From Oscarella lobularis (taxonomy: Eukaryota > Porifera > Homoscleromorpha > Homosclerophorida > Oscarellidae), in contig NC_089189.1 of NCBI RefSeq assembly GCF_947507565.1, positions 806,001 to 870,000 of the forward strand: a DNA stretch of 64,000 bases, read 5' to 3'. The number at the start of each line of letters is the position of its first letter. Positions within the stretch are counted from its first letter, which is position 1. Under the pieces are notes generated by a model that saw nothing but the letters and a program-made list of their open reading frames with translations, was not told where the DNA came from and searched no databases. Shown here piece after piece: positions 22,521 to 39,076 of the stretch. The position numbers and the translations under genes are program-made.

Positions 22521-22879
22521 GACTGCATACTTTTTGAGAATCACCGTGAATCACCACTAGATCTTTTTTTTAATTGCATGTATTTTGTATTTTGGTATGC
22601 ACAATTTTCGTGAGAGACAAGTGACTGTTAGCCAGTTAGGTCAGAGAAGAGGCAGTTACAGATAGTAACCTCTGCAACTATTTTCTTTTGCACCTTAGAT
22701 GGTTAGGAAAGCTTACTTGAACTTTGTCTTGTGAGTCACGCCATTTTTCAAGCAGGTAATTGTCGAATTATTGACTTACTGAATTTTTGCTAGCGTACGC
22801 TAGTGAAACGTTGCTGTCCTTGCTGTTCCGTCAGGGGGCAGGGATCCCTGGTCAGGCTGGTCAGGGCAGCGACTGCAGC

Positions 22880-25409
22880 ATGGAGACGGAGCCCAAGGGC
22901 AAGTCTAAGCCGACGCCTGTCAACTGGCGCGTCGTTCTGGTCTCTTTTGTGAATCTGGTGAGAGAAACGCTCGTGAGACGAACAACGTAATGCCTTTTGT
23001 AGATAGCCGTGGCTACGACTGTATCAATGGTCTTTCCTTTCTTGCCGTGGATGATCAGGGTAAGACAGTTCGAAGAAAACCGTCGAGACATCTCAGAAAC
23101 GTTTCATGCGCAGAAATTTAAAATCAACGGCGAATTCATACAGTCGGAAGACACAGGTATAAGAGATAGGACCTCTCGGTTAGTTTGAGAGCTCTTCAGC
23201 GACAGAAAGTCCCAGAGCAACGAACTCAGGAGACTCTTAGAACCTAAAGTTCCAAGTCCTCGTTCGTGGCATCCTGCTAAGCAATGTGAGTCTACCTTTT
23301 TTTCCTAGGATACTATGCTGGGCTTGTGGCTTCTTCGTACTTCATCGGTCAATTCATGACGTGGTAGGCAGAATTAATTGATTAATTAATTGAATATCCC
23401 TGACTGTTCGGCTTTTTATTTTTAGCTACTTCTGGGGAATTCTCTCGGATAAGAAAAGTCGCCGGTTGACGATTCTTTCGAGTGGCGCCGCCGTGGCAAC
23501 GTTCACGTTAATGTTTGCCTTCACCAACACGAAGACAGGCTTGGCATGGGCACTGGCGACGAGAGGACTAAGCGGAGCAAGTAACGGTACGTAGAAGGGT
23601 TATAGGGGAAGAATTCCTATGGAATCGTCGCTCCAAGTGAATGCACTCAATACCATATCGCGATAGTTGTGTTTTTTTTTTGACTCTAATACTGTACTAA
23701 AGTTCTGTGTTCTGTTCTAGGCGTATTAGGTGCGACCAAGGCTACCATAGCCGACGTTTCAGACGACACCAATCAGGCCAAAGGAATGACGTTCATCGCA
23801 GCCGCCTGGGGAGTGGGTCTCGTGATTGGCCCGGCTCTCGGCGGACTCCTCGCCGAACCCGTTCGACAGTATCCCGATACGTTCTCAGGAAACGGTAGAA
23901 AGGGGGGAAGAGATATCTGTGCTCAACGTAATGATATACGCCTTTGTTGATCGTAAAGGGTTTCTTGAAACGTTTCCGTATTTCTTACCCTCGGCTGTAA
24001 CCGCGTCTCTCGTTCTGTTTGGTGTCGTACTAGTCTATTTCTTTCTACCGGAGACATTAGAGAAACGGTTCGTCGAAAATGACGCATCTATTTATTTATT
24101 TATTTTCTTCCTATTTGTTCTTGTAGCGACGCCGCGTACAATCTACTCCAAGAAGAAAGTTCTGTACGTTATCGTTCCGAAGGAGAAGATGAAGCTACGG
24201 TTAGCATAGAAAGAGTCGAGGACAACGACGTCGAGACGGAAACGAATGCTCGAGACATTGAATTAGAGCCGGTCGTATCTTCACGCGGGGGGAAGAAGAG
24301 CAATGGGATGTGGATGCGATTTCGCGGTCTGAGACGACGAGCGAGTCGCGCTAGTGTTCTCTCATATATCTATGGTGCAACTGCACTGAAAAAGTCGACG
24401 TGGTGGAGTATACTGAAGTACGAATTAGACAGACACTGGGGGGATAAAAATTCTCCAACTTTATTCTCTAACTTAGATCGTATGATTCGAGAATGGCAAT
24501 TGCCACGTACTGTACGGTGGGCTTCGCTTCGATCGGTTTCGACGAATTATTAACCCTATGGATGGCAACAAAACGTTTCAGAGGTGATAGAGACGTCTAG
24601 TCTTAGTATGCTCACTTTGAGAATGACGTCGTTTATTTTTTGTTTATTTTTAGGAGGATTAGGCTTTAGCGAGAAAGAAATAGGAATTTATCAGGTCATC
24701 ACCGTCGTGAAAACTCCTCTTCAAATTTTCTTCGTTCACAGGGTAACAGCATGCAAAGAGTTCAGTGTACGAGATGACGATTCTTTGGCTTTTAGCTTGA
24801 GAAAAGACTGGGGTCTCTACGGGTAAGACCACCATGCTCTAATGTACTCTTATGTCTATATTGGTACATAGGCGTATTATCTGACTTGCATTATCGTAGC
24901 GTTTCTCACTGCACTTCAGCCTACGTTAACTTCCATAGAAAAGTAAATCAATTAACCCCGTGACGTTTTCAAAATCTTTTCAGTTCTTTTTTTATTACAG
25001 TGACTATCTCCTATGGACGTCTCTGTTTACGACCTCCGTTATACTAAGGTTTTGCTTGGGCGCTCAATTCATAATGATCTTCCTTTTTATTAATAATTCG
25101 GTGCCAAATCACCACGTCGGTGCTATCAACGGCATTGGCATTTCGCTGGGCGCTCTAGCGAGGTATTCAGACGGTCTCGTAGTTTGAATTTGTTTATTAT
25201 TATTATTATTATTATTATTGAATTTTAGAACTGTGGCACCGTCTTTTGCCGGATCGGTCTTCGCCTGGAGCATCAGTGACGATGCGAGTCATCTAGGATT
25301 TCCTCTTGATTATCATTTTACCTTTTTTTTACTCTCGTTTATTTATCTTATATCGCTGTTTCTGTCGGTGAATTTGCCGAGCAATTTACAGAAGCAGAAA
25401 GAAGAGTAA
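22880..25409 (+). CDS. ZIFL-like MFS transporter, tandem copy 3
   Basis: Fourteen exons, all GT-AG: 22880-22957, 23003-23059, 23114-23156, 23309-23363, 23426-23586, 23721-23894, 23959-24067, 24127-24417, 24477-24583, 24654-24742, 24796-24822, 24872-24942, 25001-25162, 25229-25409; 534 aa. Motif A reads GILSDKKSRR (Gly to Ser change). Compared with copies 1 and 2, exon 6 is one codon longer (YPDTFSGNG). The central loop is rewritten (acidic then basic, VETETNARDIELEP ... RGLRRRASRA) with a seven-codon insert (VLSYIYG) absent from copy 4, and exon 10 lacks one codon. The whole gene is nearly identical to copy 4 in exons and introns. Start context GCAGCATGG matches the sisters. Transporter of unknown substrate. 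Confidence 0.85.
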
Positions 25410-25529
25410 ATTATGTTTTTTATGTGACCTAAATTCTTGCTGAACGTCAATGCCGATGCACAGAGATGGGTTTTAGGAAACCGCTGGCGTTTGATTAATT
25501 AACATTGTTTTTTTTAGAAAGCACAGGAA

Positions 25530-25614
25530 GCTGTTTCATGCCTGTCGTAAGGGTCACTCAAACGCTGCATCAGCTTTACTTGAAAGAGGAGCAGATGTTG
25601 AAATAAGGGATAAG
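25530..25614 (+). pseudogene. orphan ankyrin exon (module exon a), truncated
   Basis: Reads HACRKGHSNAASALLERGADV in the ankyrin frame and ends with GATAAG|GTAATT, a normal donor, but no partner exons follow. Its 5' part has been replaced by the flank that follows MFS copy 3. It most resembles exon a of the CARD-ankyrin gene and marks the junction of the 3-kb duplication. Presumably not expressed as protein, though its donor could in principle be used by a read-through transcript. Confidence 0.8.
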
Positions 25615-25796
25615 GTAATTTGATCTGGTAAGTATCTTTTAAGTGCACGTATTTTGTATTTTGGTATGCAGTTGTTGTGTGTTCTTTGTGTGATTTTCTT
25701 TTTGATTATTGATTTTGTTAGCGTGCGCCAGTGAAACGTGCGTTGGGGCTTCACTCGGATTCAGCGTCGTTGTTACGATAAGGCAGCGACTGAAGC

Positions 25797-28353
25797 ATGG
25801 AGACCGAGCCTAAGGGCAAGTCTAAGCCGACGCCTGTCAACTGGCGCGTCGTTCTGGTCTCTTTTGTGAATCTGGTGAGAGAAACGCGCGTGAGACCATA
25901 GATGCTGGAGACGAACAACGCGAACGCCTTTTATCTGTAGATAGCCGTCGCCACGACTGTATCAATGGTCTTTCCTTTCTTGCCGTGGATGATCAGGGTA
26001 AGACAGCTCAAAAATACCGTCGAGACATCTCAGAAACGCGTTTCATACGCAGAAATTTAAAATCAACGGCGAATTCATACAGTCGGAAGACACAGGTATA
26101 AGAGATAGGACCCCTCGGTTAGCTTGAGAGCTCTTCAGCTACAGAAAGTCCCAGAGCAACGAACTCAGGAGACTCTTAGAACACGTTTAGACTATGTCCG
26201 AAAATTCCTAAGTCCTCGTTCGTGGGATGCTAAGCAACCTTTTTTCCTAGGATACTACGCTGGGCTTGTGGCTTCTTCATACTTCATCGGTCAATTCATG
26301 ACGTGGTAGGCAGAATTAATTGACTAATTAAAAAATCACTGACACTTTGGCTTTTTATTTTTAGCTACTTCTGGGGAATTCTCTCGGATAAGAAAAGTCG
26401 CCGGTTGACGATTCTTTCAAGTGGCGCCGCCGTGGCGGCGTTCACGTTAATGTTTGCCTTCACCAACACGAAGACAGGCTTGGCATGGGCACTGGCGACG
26501 AGAGGACTAAGCGGAGCAAGTAACGGTACGTAGAAGGGTTATAGGGGAAGAATTCCTATGGAAGCGTCGCTCCAAGCGAATGCACTCAATACTGCAAAAT
26601 TTCATATATCGCGATAGTTGTGTGTTTTTTTTTTACTCTAATACTGTACTAAAGTTCTGTGTTCTGTTCTAGGCGTATTAGGTGCGACCAAGGCTACCAT
26701 AGCCGACGTTTCAGACGACACCAATCAGGCCAAAGGAATGACGTTCATCGCAGCCGCCTGGGGAGTGGGTCTCGTGATTGGCCCGGCTCTCGGCGGACTC
26801 CTCGCCGAACCCGTTCGACAGTATCCCGATACGTTCTCAGGAAACGGTAGAAAGGGGGGAAGAGATATCTGTGCTCAACGTAATGATATACGCCTTTGTT
26901 GATCGTAAAGGGTTTCTTGAAACGTTTCCGTATTTCTTACCCTCGGCTGTAACCGCGTCTCTCGTTCTGTTTGGTGTCGTACTAGTCTATTTCTTTCTAC
27001 CGGAGACATTGGAGAAACGGTTCGTCGTCTAAGAGAAGAAAATGACGCAGTCTATTTATTTATTTATTTATTTTCTTCCTATTTGTTCTTGTAGCGACGC
27101 CGCGTACAATCTACTCCAAGAAGAGACTTCTGTACGTTATCGTTCCGAAGGAGAAGATGAAGCTACGGTTAGCATAGAAAGAATCAAGGACAATGACGTC
27201 GAGACGGAAACGAATGCTCGAGACATTGAATTAGAGCCGGTCGTATCTTCACGCGGGGGGAAGAAGAGCAATGGCATGTGGATGCGATTTCGCGGTCTGA
27301 GACGACGAGCGAGTCGCGCTAGTGCAACTGCACTGAAAAAGTCGACGTGGTGGAGTATACTGAAGTACGAATAGAAAGACACTGGGATAAAAATTCTCCA
27401 ACTTCATGCTCCAACTTTAGATCGTATGATTCGAGAATGGCAATTGCCACGTACTGTACTATAGGCTTCGCTTCGATCGGTTTTGACGAATTATTAACCC
27501 TATGGATGGCAACGAAACGTTTCAGAGGTGATAGAGATATAGACGTCTTAGTATGCTCACTTTGAGAATGATGTCGTTTATTTTTTATTTATTTTTAGGA
27601 GGATTAGGCTTTAGCGAGAAAGAAATAGGAATTTATCAGGCAGTCATATCTGTCGTGCAAACTCCTCTTCAAATTTTCTTCGTTCACAGGGTAACAGCAT
27701 GCAAAGAGAGTCCAGTACGAGATGACGATTCTTTGGCTTTAGCTTGAGAAAAGACTGGGGTCTCTAAGGGTAAGATACCACCATGCTCTAATGCAATGCA
27801 CTCTTACAGTATATCTCTATTGGTATAGGCGTATTATGTGACTTGCATTATCTTAGCGTTTTTCACTGCACTTCAGCCTACGTTAACTTCCATAGAAAAG
27901 TAAGTCAATGAACCAGTGACGTTTTCAAAATATTTTTAGCTCTTTTTATTTCAGTGACTATCTCCTATGGACGTCTCTGTTTACGACCTCCGTTATACTA
28001 AGATTTTGCTTGGGCGCCGACTTCATAATGATCTTCCTTTTTGTTAATAATTCGGTGCCGAATCACTACGTCGGTGCCATCAATGGCATTGGGATTTCGC
28101 TGAGCTCTCTAGCGAGGTATTTAGACGGTCTCGTAGTTTGAATACTGTATGTTTATTATTATTGAATTTTAGAACTGTGGCACCGTCTTTTGCCGGATCG
28201 GTCTTCGCCTGGAGCATCAGTGACGATGCGAGTCATCTAGGATTTCCTCTTGATTATCATTTAACCTTTTTTTTACTCTCGTTTATTTATCTTATATCGC
28301 TGCTTCTGTCGGTGAATTTGCCAAGCAGTTTACAGAAGCAGAAAGAAGAGTAA
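25797..28353 (+). CDS. ZIFL-like MFS transporter, tandem copy 4
   Basis: Fourteen exons, all GT-AG: 25797-25874, 25941-25997, 26053-26095, 26251-26305, 26365-26525, 26673-26846, 26911-27019, 27095-27364, 27421-27527, 27599-27690, 27743-27769, 27829-27899, 27955-28116, 28173-28353; 528 aa. Nearest relative is copy 3; differences are few substitutions, the missing seven-codon insert in exon 8 and one extra codon in exon 10 (YQAVISVVQTP). Motif A is GILSDKKSRR, as in copy 3. Copies 3 and 4 form one pair and copies 1 and 2 are more diverged, so the family grew in at least two steps. Function as for the sister genes: membrane secondary transporter, substrate unknown. Confidence 0.85.
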
Positions 28354-28463
28354 ATTATGTTTTTTATGTGACCTATATTCTTGCTGAACGCCAATGCCGA
28401 TGCACAGATAATGGGTTTTAGGAAGCCGCTGGCGTTTGATTAACATTGTTTTTTTAGAACGCA

Positions 28464-28895
28464 CAGGAAGATGATCAATGGATCAATGATCACATGACCT
28501 ACTATCCGGGTTTGCCCTACGATTCTGTGACGTCACTTAGCGCGCTATTGGAGTGCACGTGGTCGCAGGAAAATGGCTCGAAAATGACGAAAAACGACTC
28601 GATTGTGAACGAAACCGCTCAGGTACGGCACTGTTGTCTTTTTAAATGCATCGACGAACGTTTACCGCCGTTGCGAAGTCGAGAAAAAGGGAATGTTCGC
28701 GCAATCCTTCAAAACGTCGTTATTAGACGTTCGAAAGCACGTTTAGAAGAATTTTATAGCTCTATAGATAGCTGTCGTGCGATTTTCATGGCCGAAAAGG
28801 AGTCGAACGGCTCCTCGTTTCCCTCCCGAATTTCGATCGCTATTTTCGCCTTAGATTTGTTAGGCAGGGTAGGTCAGCCGATACCGAACGTCTAA
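28464..28895 (+). CDS. hypothetical open frame, possibly an exon plus read-through
   Basis: Open from an acceptor-like TTTTTTTAG before 28460 to a stop at 28893-28895; an internal ATG is at 28494. The first 50 or so residues (DDQWINDHMTYYPGLPYDSV ... LECTWSQENGS) look protein-like and end at a plausible GTACGG donor near 28623; the remainder is less convincing. No family recognised. It begins exactly where the homology following MFS copies 3 and 4 ends, so it may be what lay beyond the family before duplication. Weakly supported. Confidence 0.25.
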   Translation, partial: QEDDQWINDHMTYYPGLPYDSVTSLSALLECTWSQENGSKMTKNDSIVNETAQVRHCCLFKCIDERLPPLRSREKGNVRAILQNVVIRRSKARLEEFYSSIDSCRAIFMAEKESNGSSFPSRISIAIFALDLLGRVGQPIPNV

Positions 28896-28944
28896 ACTAA
28901 TGCCGATTCCTTGTTTGAGGCGGTCAGATAGGAGATTTGCGTGA

Positions 28945-29600
28945 GTGCCGTTTTTCAAAAACCGTGAACTATAGTCCATGGTTTTCGTCAAGAACCTCAT
29001 CTCTTAGAACTCCGAATTTTCTACGTGAAACGATAGAGCTTTAGTACCTAGCTAGTTTCACTTTCTCGAAATTGTCTATGGCTCGAATTTTAAGCTTTTT
29101 CGAGAGGTGTGGCTAATATTAATTCGTACCGGAAGTTAGTCTTTTTCGTGTGAAAATTGACCCGTACGAACAGTTTGACTTTGTAGGGTTGTTCTACTAA
29201 TAAAGTAGAGTAGATCTAGCGCGTTTGTGTGGAAATCCGTGAGTTGAGATTTTTAGAGAACCGTGAGCTATATAGTCCATGGTTTTTGGTCAAAAACCGC
29301 ATCCCCCAGAACGCCACGATTTCTACGTGAAATCATAGAGATTTAGTACCTAGTTAACTCCACAGTCTCAAAATTGTCGAGCGCCAATTTTTTTGGCATT
29401 TTTGAGGGGTGTGGCTAATATTAAGGCGTACCGGAAGTGGTCTTTTTTCGTGTGAAATTTGATGCGTACAAACTGTCTGACCTCGTAGGGTTGTTCTACT
29501 CATAAAGTAGAGTAGATCTAGCGCGTTTAGTTGGAAATCCGTGAGTTGAGATTTTTATGGAACCGTGAGCTATAGTCCATGGTTTTTGGTCATTTTGGTG
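28945..29600. repeat. diverged tandem repeat, about 300 bp period, 2.2 copies
   Basis: The segment containing AACCGTGAGCTATAGTCCATGG recurs at about 28977, 29278 and 29578 (positions of CCATGG). It is followed each time by similar text (CTACGTGAAA, AGTACCTAG, GTGTGGCTAATATTAA, GTTGTTCTACT, AAAGTAGAGTAGATCTAGCGCG). No coding frame. Possibly a dispersed element or satellite remnant of unknown class. Confidence 0.75.
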
Positions 29601-29718
29601 ACCTCTCCGATTCCTAAGATTTCTTTACCAAACAATGGGGATGGGTTGCCTGTTTGAACTCGCGATACCAATAGGACCTCGCGCCTCAATTTTTGGCTAA
29701 AATTGGAATTTTTTGTAG

Positions 29719-29983
29719 ATGCCTATATGAACACATGGATCAATTCCCTCCTCCACCACGGCGTTTCTTCAGCCAATTCAAGGTAAATAGGACAATAGAT
29801 TTGAGTGCACTGGTTTCTAATTTTATTTTAGTTCTCTCCTCTCCCCAACGGATCAATCTGACGATGTTTCGATGAAGAAAGAAGAGGAAGTAGACGAAGC
29901 CATCACCCTGGGGACTTGGGTCAAAGTCTCCCTCCTTGTGGGCTGGAGGTTAATCAGCTTCTCCCCTGGTGACTTGGGTTAAA
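29719..29983 (+). CDS. two possible exons of an unrecognised gene
   Basis: A candidate exon 29719-29782 (frame DAYMNTWINSLLHHGVSSAN, donor CAAG|GTAAAT) and a second from about 29832 after TTTTATTTTAG (SSLLSPTDQSDDVSMKKEEE, running to a stop near 29983). Junction phase agrees (AG|T). No upstream exon in matching phase was found, and the second exon runs into a minisatellite. Probably the 3' end of something small, or chance. Confidence 0.2.
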
Positions 29984-30115
29984 GTCTCCCTCCTTGTGGG
30001 CTGGAGGCTAATGTGCTCTCCCCTGGGGACTTGGGTGAAAGTCTCGCTCCTTGGAGGCTGGAGGATAATGTGCCTACCCCCTGTGGACTTGGGTTAAAGT
30101 TCACTGTGGGGACTG
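29905..30115. repeat. minisatellite, about 57 bp unit, 3.5 copies
   Basis: Units start CCTGGGGACTTGGGT(C/T/G)AAAGTC at about 29907, 29965, 30021 and 30078, each followed by TCCTTG and a GGCTGGAGG block. Just downstream a purine-rich (GGA)n tract lies at 30185-30230 and an AATAAA at about 30270. Confidence 0.75.
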
Positions 30116-30319
30116 CAGTCTCAGTCTCACCGCTTGGCCAGGAGGTCAAGCGGCAGCGCAGGATCAACCAACCAACAAGGACCAAGGAGGAGGAGGAAGG
30201 AGGAGGAGGAGGAAGGGGAGACGAGAGAGGACTTTTAATTTTTTTATTATATACATCCGGGATATTGCAATAAAAATTTTGAGCATAGCTTTGCCTACTT
30301 TTACGAGCGGAAGTGGCAC

Positions 30320-30365
30320 GCGACGTAAAATGATGTAGCATACATGGTACGCCATTTCACGTCGC
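30320..30365. repeat. inverted repeat, 13-bp arms, one mismatch
   Basis: GCGACGTAAAATG (30320-30332) faces CATTTCACGTCGC (30353-30365) across a 20-base loop. It could be a small hairpin element or a termination structure. No gene supported on either side. Confidence 0.6.
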
Positions 30366-31647
30366 GCGCGCAGATCCCTAAGCTACGTAAGTGCTCTTGT
30401 TGATCAAGAGCGAAAATTTTTGCATAGCGGCTCCAACTCTACCTGTATCAGGGCCCTCCGATGCAGACAGTAACGCACGTTGTCGCAAGTCAGAGCGTTG
30501 CGAGAAAGCGCGCGCCACTATCTGCATCGATCGAGAGGCAGGACTCCGAGGGCGCGCGGCGCTACGGAGTCCTGCTCGCGCGCGCGCATTGTGCGCCTAC
30601 ACTACACTACTACAGTACGAAAAAGCATGCAAACGAAAACTATAAAAAACGACAAGATTCATATAGCTACACTAACAGTACAGCTTCATTTTCTCTTCGT
30701 TCACACGCGTCTTCCGAGTCCACGTCAATCCCCGCATATGAACTGGGCATCTACAAAAAATACGGAACATCAGCTACAATCTGATTAAATGATCAATGCT
30801 ACCTTCGCTCGGGGGGCCCTGCTGTTCGAAGACGAAAGAGTTGATTGTTGATTGCAGCTTTTAGAAGGTGTGCCGCGGCCTATGCGCCATGCAGGCGAAC
30901 AAAGAGAAATCAAAGAAGATAAATCGTGCCGGTCATCCGATAGCGTGGAAAAGGAGCGACGCCTCCAAAATGCTTGCGAACGCATGCAAACGGCCGCACT
31001 GAGAACGCCTTTTTATGCTGGGCGCGAACTCGCGAGAATGAGCTGCCTAAGAGGCCCCTCTCACGTGTCGCGCTGTTTCCCATCTCTTACGTGCGTCGAA
31101 TGCTTTAGAAGGCTCTGCGTTCGCGTGGTCTTCGTCGCGCGGGCTCCTTTCTTTTCTGCTGCTGACATTCGATCGATCTCTTTTCTTCGTGTGCGCGATC
31201 TACGAACGTAAGTTGAGATTGATTCGCTTACCGTGCAAGATCGTCGACCATTGAACGTCGAAGACGAAGGAAAGAATGACCGACGGCCGAGGGAAGAGGA
31301 GCAGCGACGGTTTGCGTGCGTGCGGAGTCGACCGTTAGTCGTTTGAATGGAGCGATGGGCCGGCCCAGCTTGCAAGCGTCAGCCAATGAGATGATGCGCT
31401 GCCGTCCCGTGACTGGGCGAGACGATCCAATGGTCGGCGGCACACTAATTAGGCACGTGCTGAAATCGTCCTGCTCAAAGGAATAATTTGACGTGAAAAT
31501 CTAACGATGGGCATAAGAGCTCACCTCTTCCACGTGGCCGAGAGGCCAATGCTGGGCTGGGTGTATTCTCTAATGAGACAGCAAGTCTAGATAACTTCTA
31601 TGAAGGAATGCTCCTAACCTGACTAAAAGCGATGGGACATACGCCTC
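30366..31647. other. intergenic, no gene supported
   Basis: GC-rich, with several overlapping open frames of 60-120 codons on both strands (for example around 30390-30790 and 30850-31440). Their compositions are arginine/alanine-rich shadows, without splice or motif support. Apart from the inverted repeats I see nothing definite. Confidence 0.5.
30538..30575. repeat. perfect 11-bp inverted repeat, GC-rich
   Basis: GCAGGACTCCG (30538-30548) pairs with CGGAGTCCTGC (30565-30575) across a 16-base GC-rich loop. It sits in a gene-poor stretch that also has CGCGCG runs. Role unknown. Confidence 0.6.
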
Positions 31648-33492
31648 TTAAGATCGACTCAGTGCTCTAATAATCATCTCCGCTACGAATTGCTTTCTCA
31701 TGACATCATCCAAAGCGTTCCATTCCCAATATAAAATAGATACGGTTTTCCAGCCCATCTGTGCCAACTGTCTTCGTTTCATTACCGTATGGCCTAGAGG
31801 AAGTCGCTTGGAATAGCCAAAATGCGCTGGCCCGTCCACTTCGACGGCAACGCGCGCTGACGTCTCCTCTCCCCCATCGCTCACACAGCTTCGAAGGCCT
31901 TCGAAGGTGACGTCTGTCCCGGGTAGCGAAGGACGAAAGAAGAGAGCAAAGTCAACGGAATAGAATCCCGTTTCATATTCAGGGAAGGGTTTCAGTCCAA
32001 GTTCGAGCAAAACGTCCCTGACAGCCGACTAAAAGAACACAAACTCAAGGCCTAACCGAGAGAGAGGGAGAGGGCCCTTGAGCTACAGTACATTGGGGAT
32101 TGTGGCCCATGGGAAGTCACTATCATTACTTACTTGGAATAATGAAGGACGAGTCCGTCTTCTCTTCTTCAGATGAGTTAGAACTAGCGAACGAGACTGA
32201 TTCGAAAAGCCCAACGACTCCATACCTAAACTCGCCAATTCAATATCAACCTTTATAAAAAAACACGGTCACACAACAGAACACAGCGCAAATTCCTCCC
32301 CAAACTGGCGTACCTGATATATCGAAGACAAAGACTTGTTTCCAAGCTGAGACATGCTATGTATTGCATCGAGATTTTTATAAAGAAGGGTTGGAGAGGG
32401 AGCGGTCTCTTTGGGACACGCTCTCGCTCCGATGTCATTTAGCACGCGATTTAATTTTGCGAAAACAGTTCCCGTCAATTTCTCGTTCAACGTTCGAAAG
32501 ACGGCTCCGCTCCAGAGCAGGTTACTTATTGCCTGAACGGAATACTCATCGATTTGGTCCAGAGCCAAGTGACTGAAACGCGAAAGCAAAGTCGGCACGG
32601 GATAATGCAGAACGGCCAACGACCACGCCATCACGCCGACGGACTTGGGCAAGAAGTCGTCGCACAAGACCTCCGCTCTATCGACGCATTTCCCAAGGAA
32701 GTCGTCAGATCTAATATAAAAGATAAAGACATATATGTATGCAATCTCCCCCACATGACATAGGGATGAGAAAACTCTACAAAGAGCCTCAGCAGAAAAA
32801 ATCAATATAAACATTAGTACGACTAAACTAAGTTCTATAAGTTGGGCTAATTAATTAATTGATTAATTGATTCATAGACTACAGTACTGTATCTCATAGA
32901 AAGGGTATATCATTCCTATGTACCTGTGTCCCACACGGGCAAATGCCCAAACGAGCATGCTCAGCTGAAAGGGTCCCAGACCGTCAATCCGGGACATTGC
33001 GTCTTTCTGCAGAACTTCGAATATTCTTTTGTTTCGCGTGCCGCCGCCGCCGCCGCCGAGGTGCGCGAGTCCGTGCGCGACGAAGCAGAATTCGCGCGCT
33101 TTCATGCCGGTCACGTGCGTCTTGACTTGTCGCGATAGGTGCGCGACGAACGACGGAGCGCGAACGCGAAGCATTCCCGCCGACCACGTGATCGACGCCA
33201 AGTGGGCGCGGTCGATCGAACCGGCTTCGATTTCGCGTTCGATTCGCTTCCAGAGACGCCGAAAGCGCCCGTCGCCGTGCAGAAGGACGAGAGATTGCGG
33301 CGAAAGCGCGCGGCTGTTCTTTGCGACGACGTGAAAGGCGGTGACGACGTTGACGCGACTGAACGTGTCGCCGTGGCGCGCGAAGAGGTCGAGAACGCGT
33401 GGAATCGTCGCCGCATTGGACTCCGCGAGAAAACGATTGATTTCGCGTCCGCTGAGCGAGAGAAAACGACGAAAGACGACGAAGCCGTACAT
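31648..33492 (-). CDS. RAP-domain protein of the FASTK family, probably mitochondrial RNA-binding
   Basis: Four exons: 33492-32924, 32710-32314, 32250-32134 and 32028-31648, all GT-AG and in phase; 487 aa. Residues 1-320 are helical repeats of the FAST type (LLHGDGRFRRLWKRIEREI, QLSMLVWAFARVGHR, SVGVMAWSLAVLHYPVPTLL, QAISNLLWSGAVFR). The C-terminal 60 residues are a RAP domain (VAVEVDGPAHFGYSKRL...LGHTVMKRRQLAQMGWKTV). Metazoan FASTK proteins act on mitochondrial mRNA and rRNA, which is the likely role here. At 487 aa it is shorter than most FASTKD proteins. The ATG at 33492 is directly preceded by TAG, which could be a splice acceptor, so an upstream exon carrying the mitochondrial presequence may be missing from this model. 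Confidence 0.8.
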
Positions 33493-33627
33493 CTAGCGCG
33501 CGCGAACACAAATATTTAATCCACCCGGAATTTATTGATTGACAAAAAGCCCGAGGCTGTTAACTACGGTAGAATGAGCTTTCTGCTGTTTCTTTCCTCA
33601 TACTATTTTTTTTACACTTCGACTTGC

Positions 33628-34208
<581 letters not shown>

Positions 34209-34225
34209 TATCGATACAAAATCGC

Positions 34226-34243
34226 GGGAAAAGAACGAGAAAG
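34226..34243 (-). promoter_or_regulatory. candidate 5' TOP pyrimidine tract of RPS27
   Basis: On the minus strand CTTTCTCGTTCTTTTCCC lies about 18 bases before the ATG. Ribosomal protein mRNAs of animals usually begin at a C followed by pyrimidines, so the transcription start may lie here. The cap site is not shown by sequence alone. Confidence 0.4.
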
Positions 34244-34645
34244 TATCTTTCGTTGAGAGTTACACTCGCTTTGCTGCCGAGCTACTGTTCGCGAAGATCA
34301 CGTGCACGAAGAGGAACGAGCTTGCGCAGTCAAGTGCAATCGCATACGGGCACTAAGCGAATACCATAAATGGACATAAACGCGCCATGAGGGCCTCTAT
34401 AAGCGTACGCGACCGCATTTTTCTATTGCAAAAACTGTAACCACGTAAAGTATCAGATAAAGACGGCACATAAAAAACACTATACGATACCACTGATGTC
34501 CCCAAAAATGAATGGCATCTAAAAGACAGACAAATCGCACTGCCTAGGCTAGCGTTTGTAACGAAGAGAGAGAGAGGAAGAGAGAAAGAAAAAAATGCAG
34601 GCACACAGACTCCCAGCCAATGAGTAGCGAGAGAAAAAGAATTGA

Positions 34646-39076
<4,431 letters not shown>

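Larger units (their letters stand above)
22448..28467 (+). repeat. tandem segmental duplication, about 3 kb unit: ankyrin-exon fragment + spacer + MFS gene
   Basis: Unit 1 runs from inside the last ankyrin exon (near 22448) through MFS copy 3 to about 25530; unit 2 runs from the orphan ankyrin exon (about 25531) through MFS copy 4 to about 28467. The 3' flanks of copies 3 and 4 match for about 120 bases up to GCACAGGAAG and then diverge. The spacer motif GTATTTTGTATTTTGGTATGCA also recurs (near 22580 and 25648). The breakpoint therefore lies within an ankyrin exon. Confidence 0.8.

Noticed and set aside
30391-30788. Three overlapping plus-strand frames near 30.5 kb
   Set aside because: Overlapping registers of a GC-rich intergenic stretch containing a hairpin; none shows protein-like conservation or splice context.
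32926-33519. Several arginine-rich frames overlapping the first RAP/FASTK exon
   Set aside because: GC-rich shadow frames; the FAST-type helical repeats and splice phase support only the minus frame chosen.
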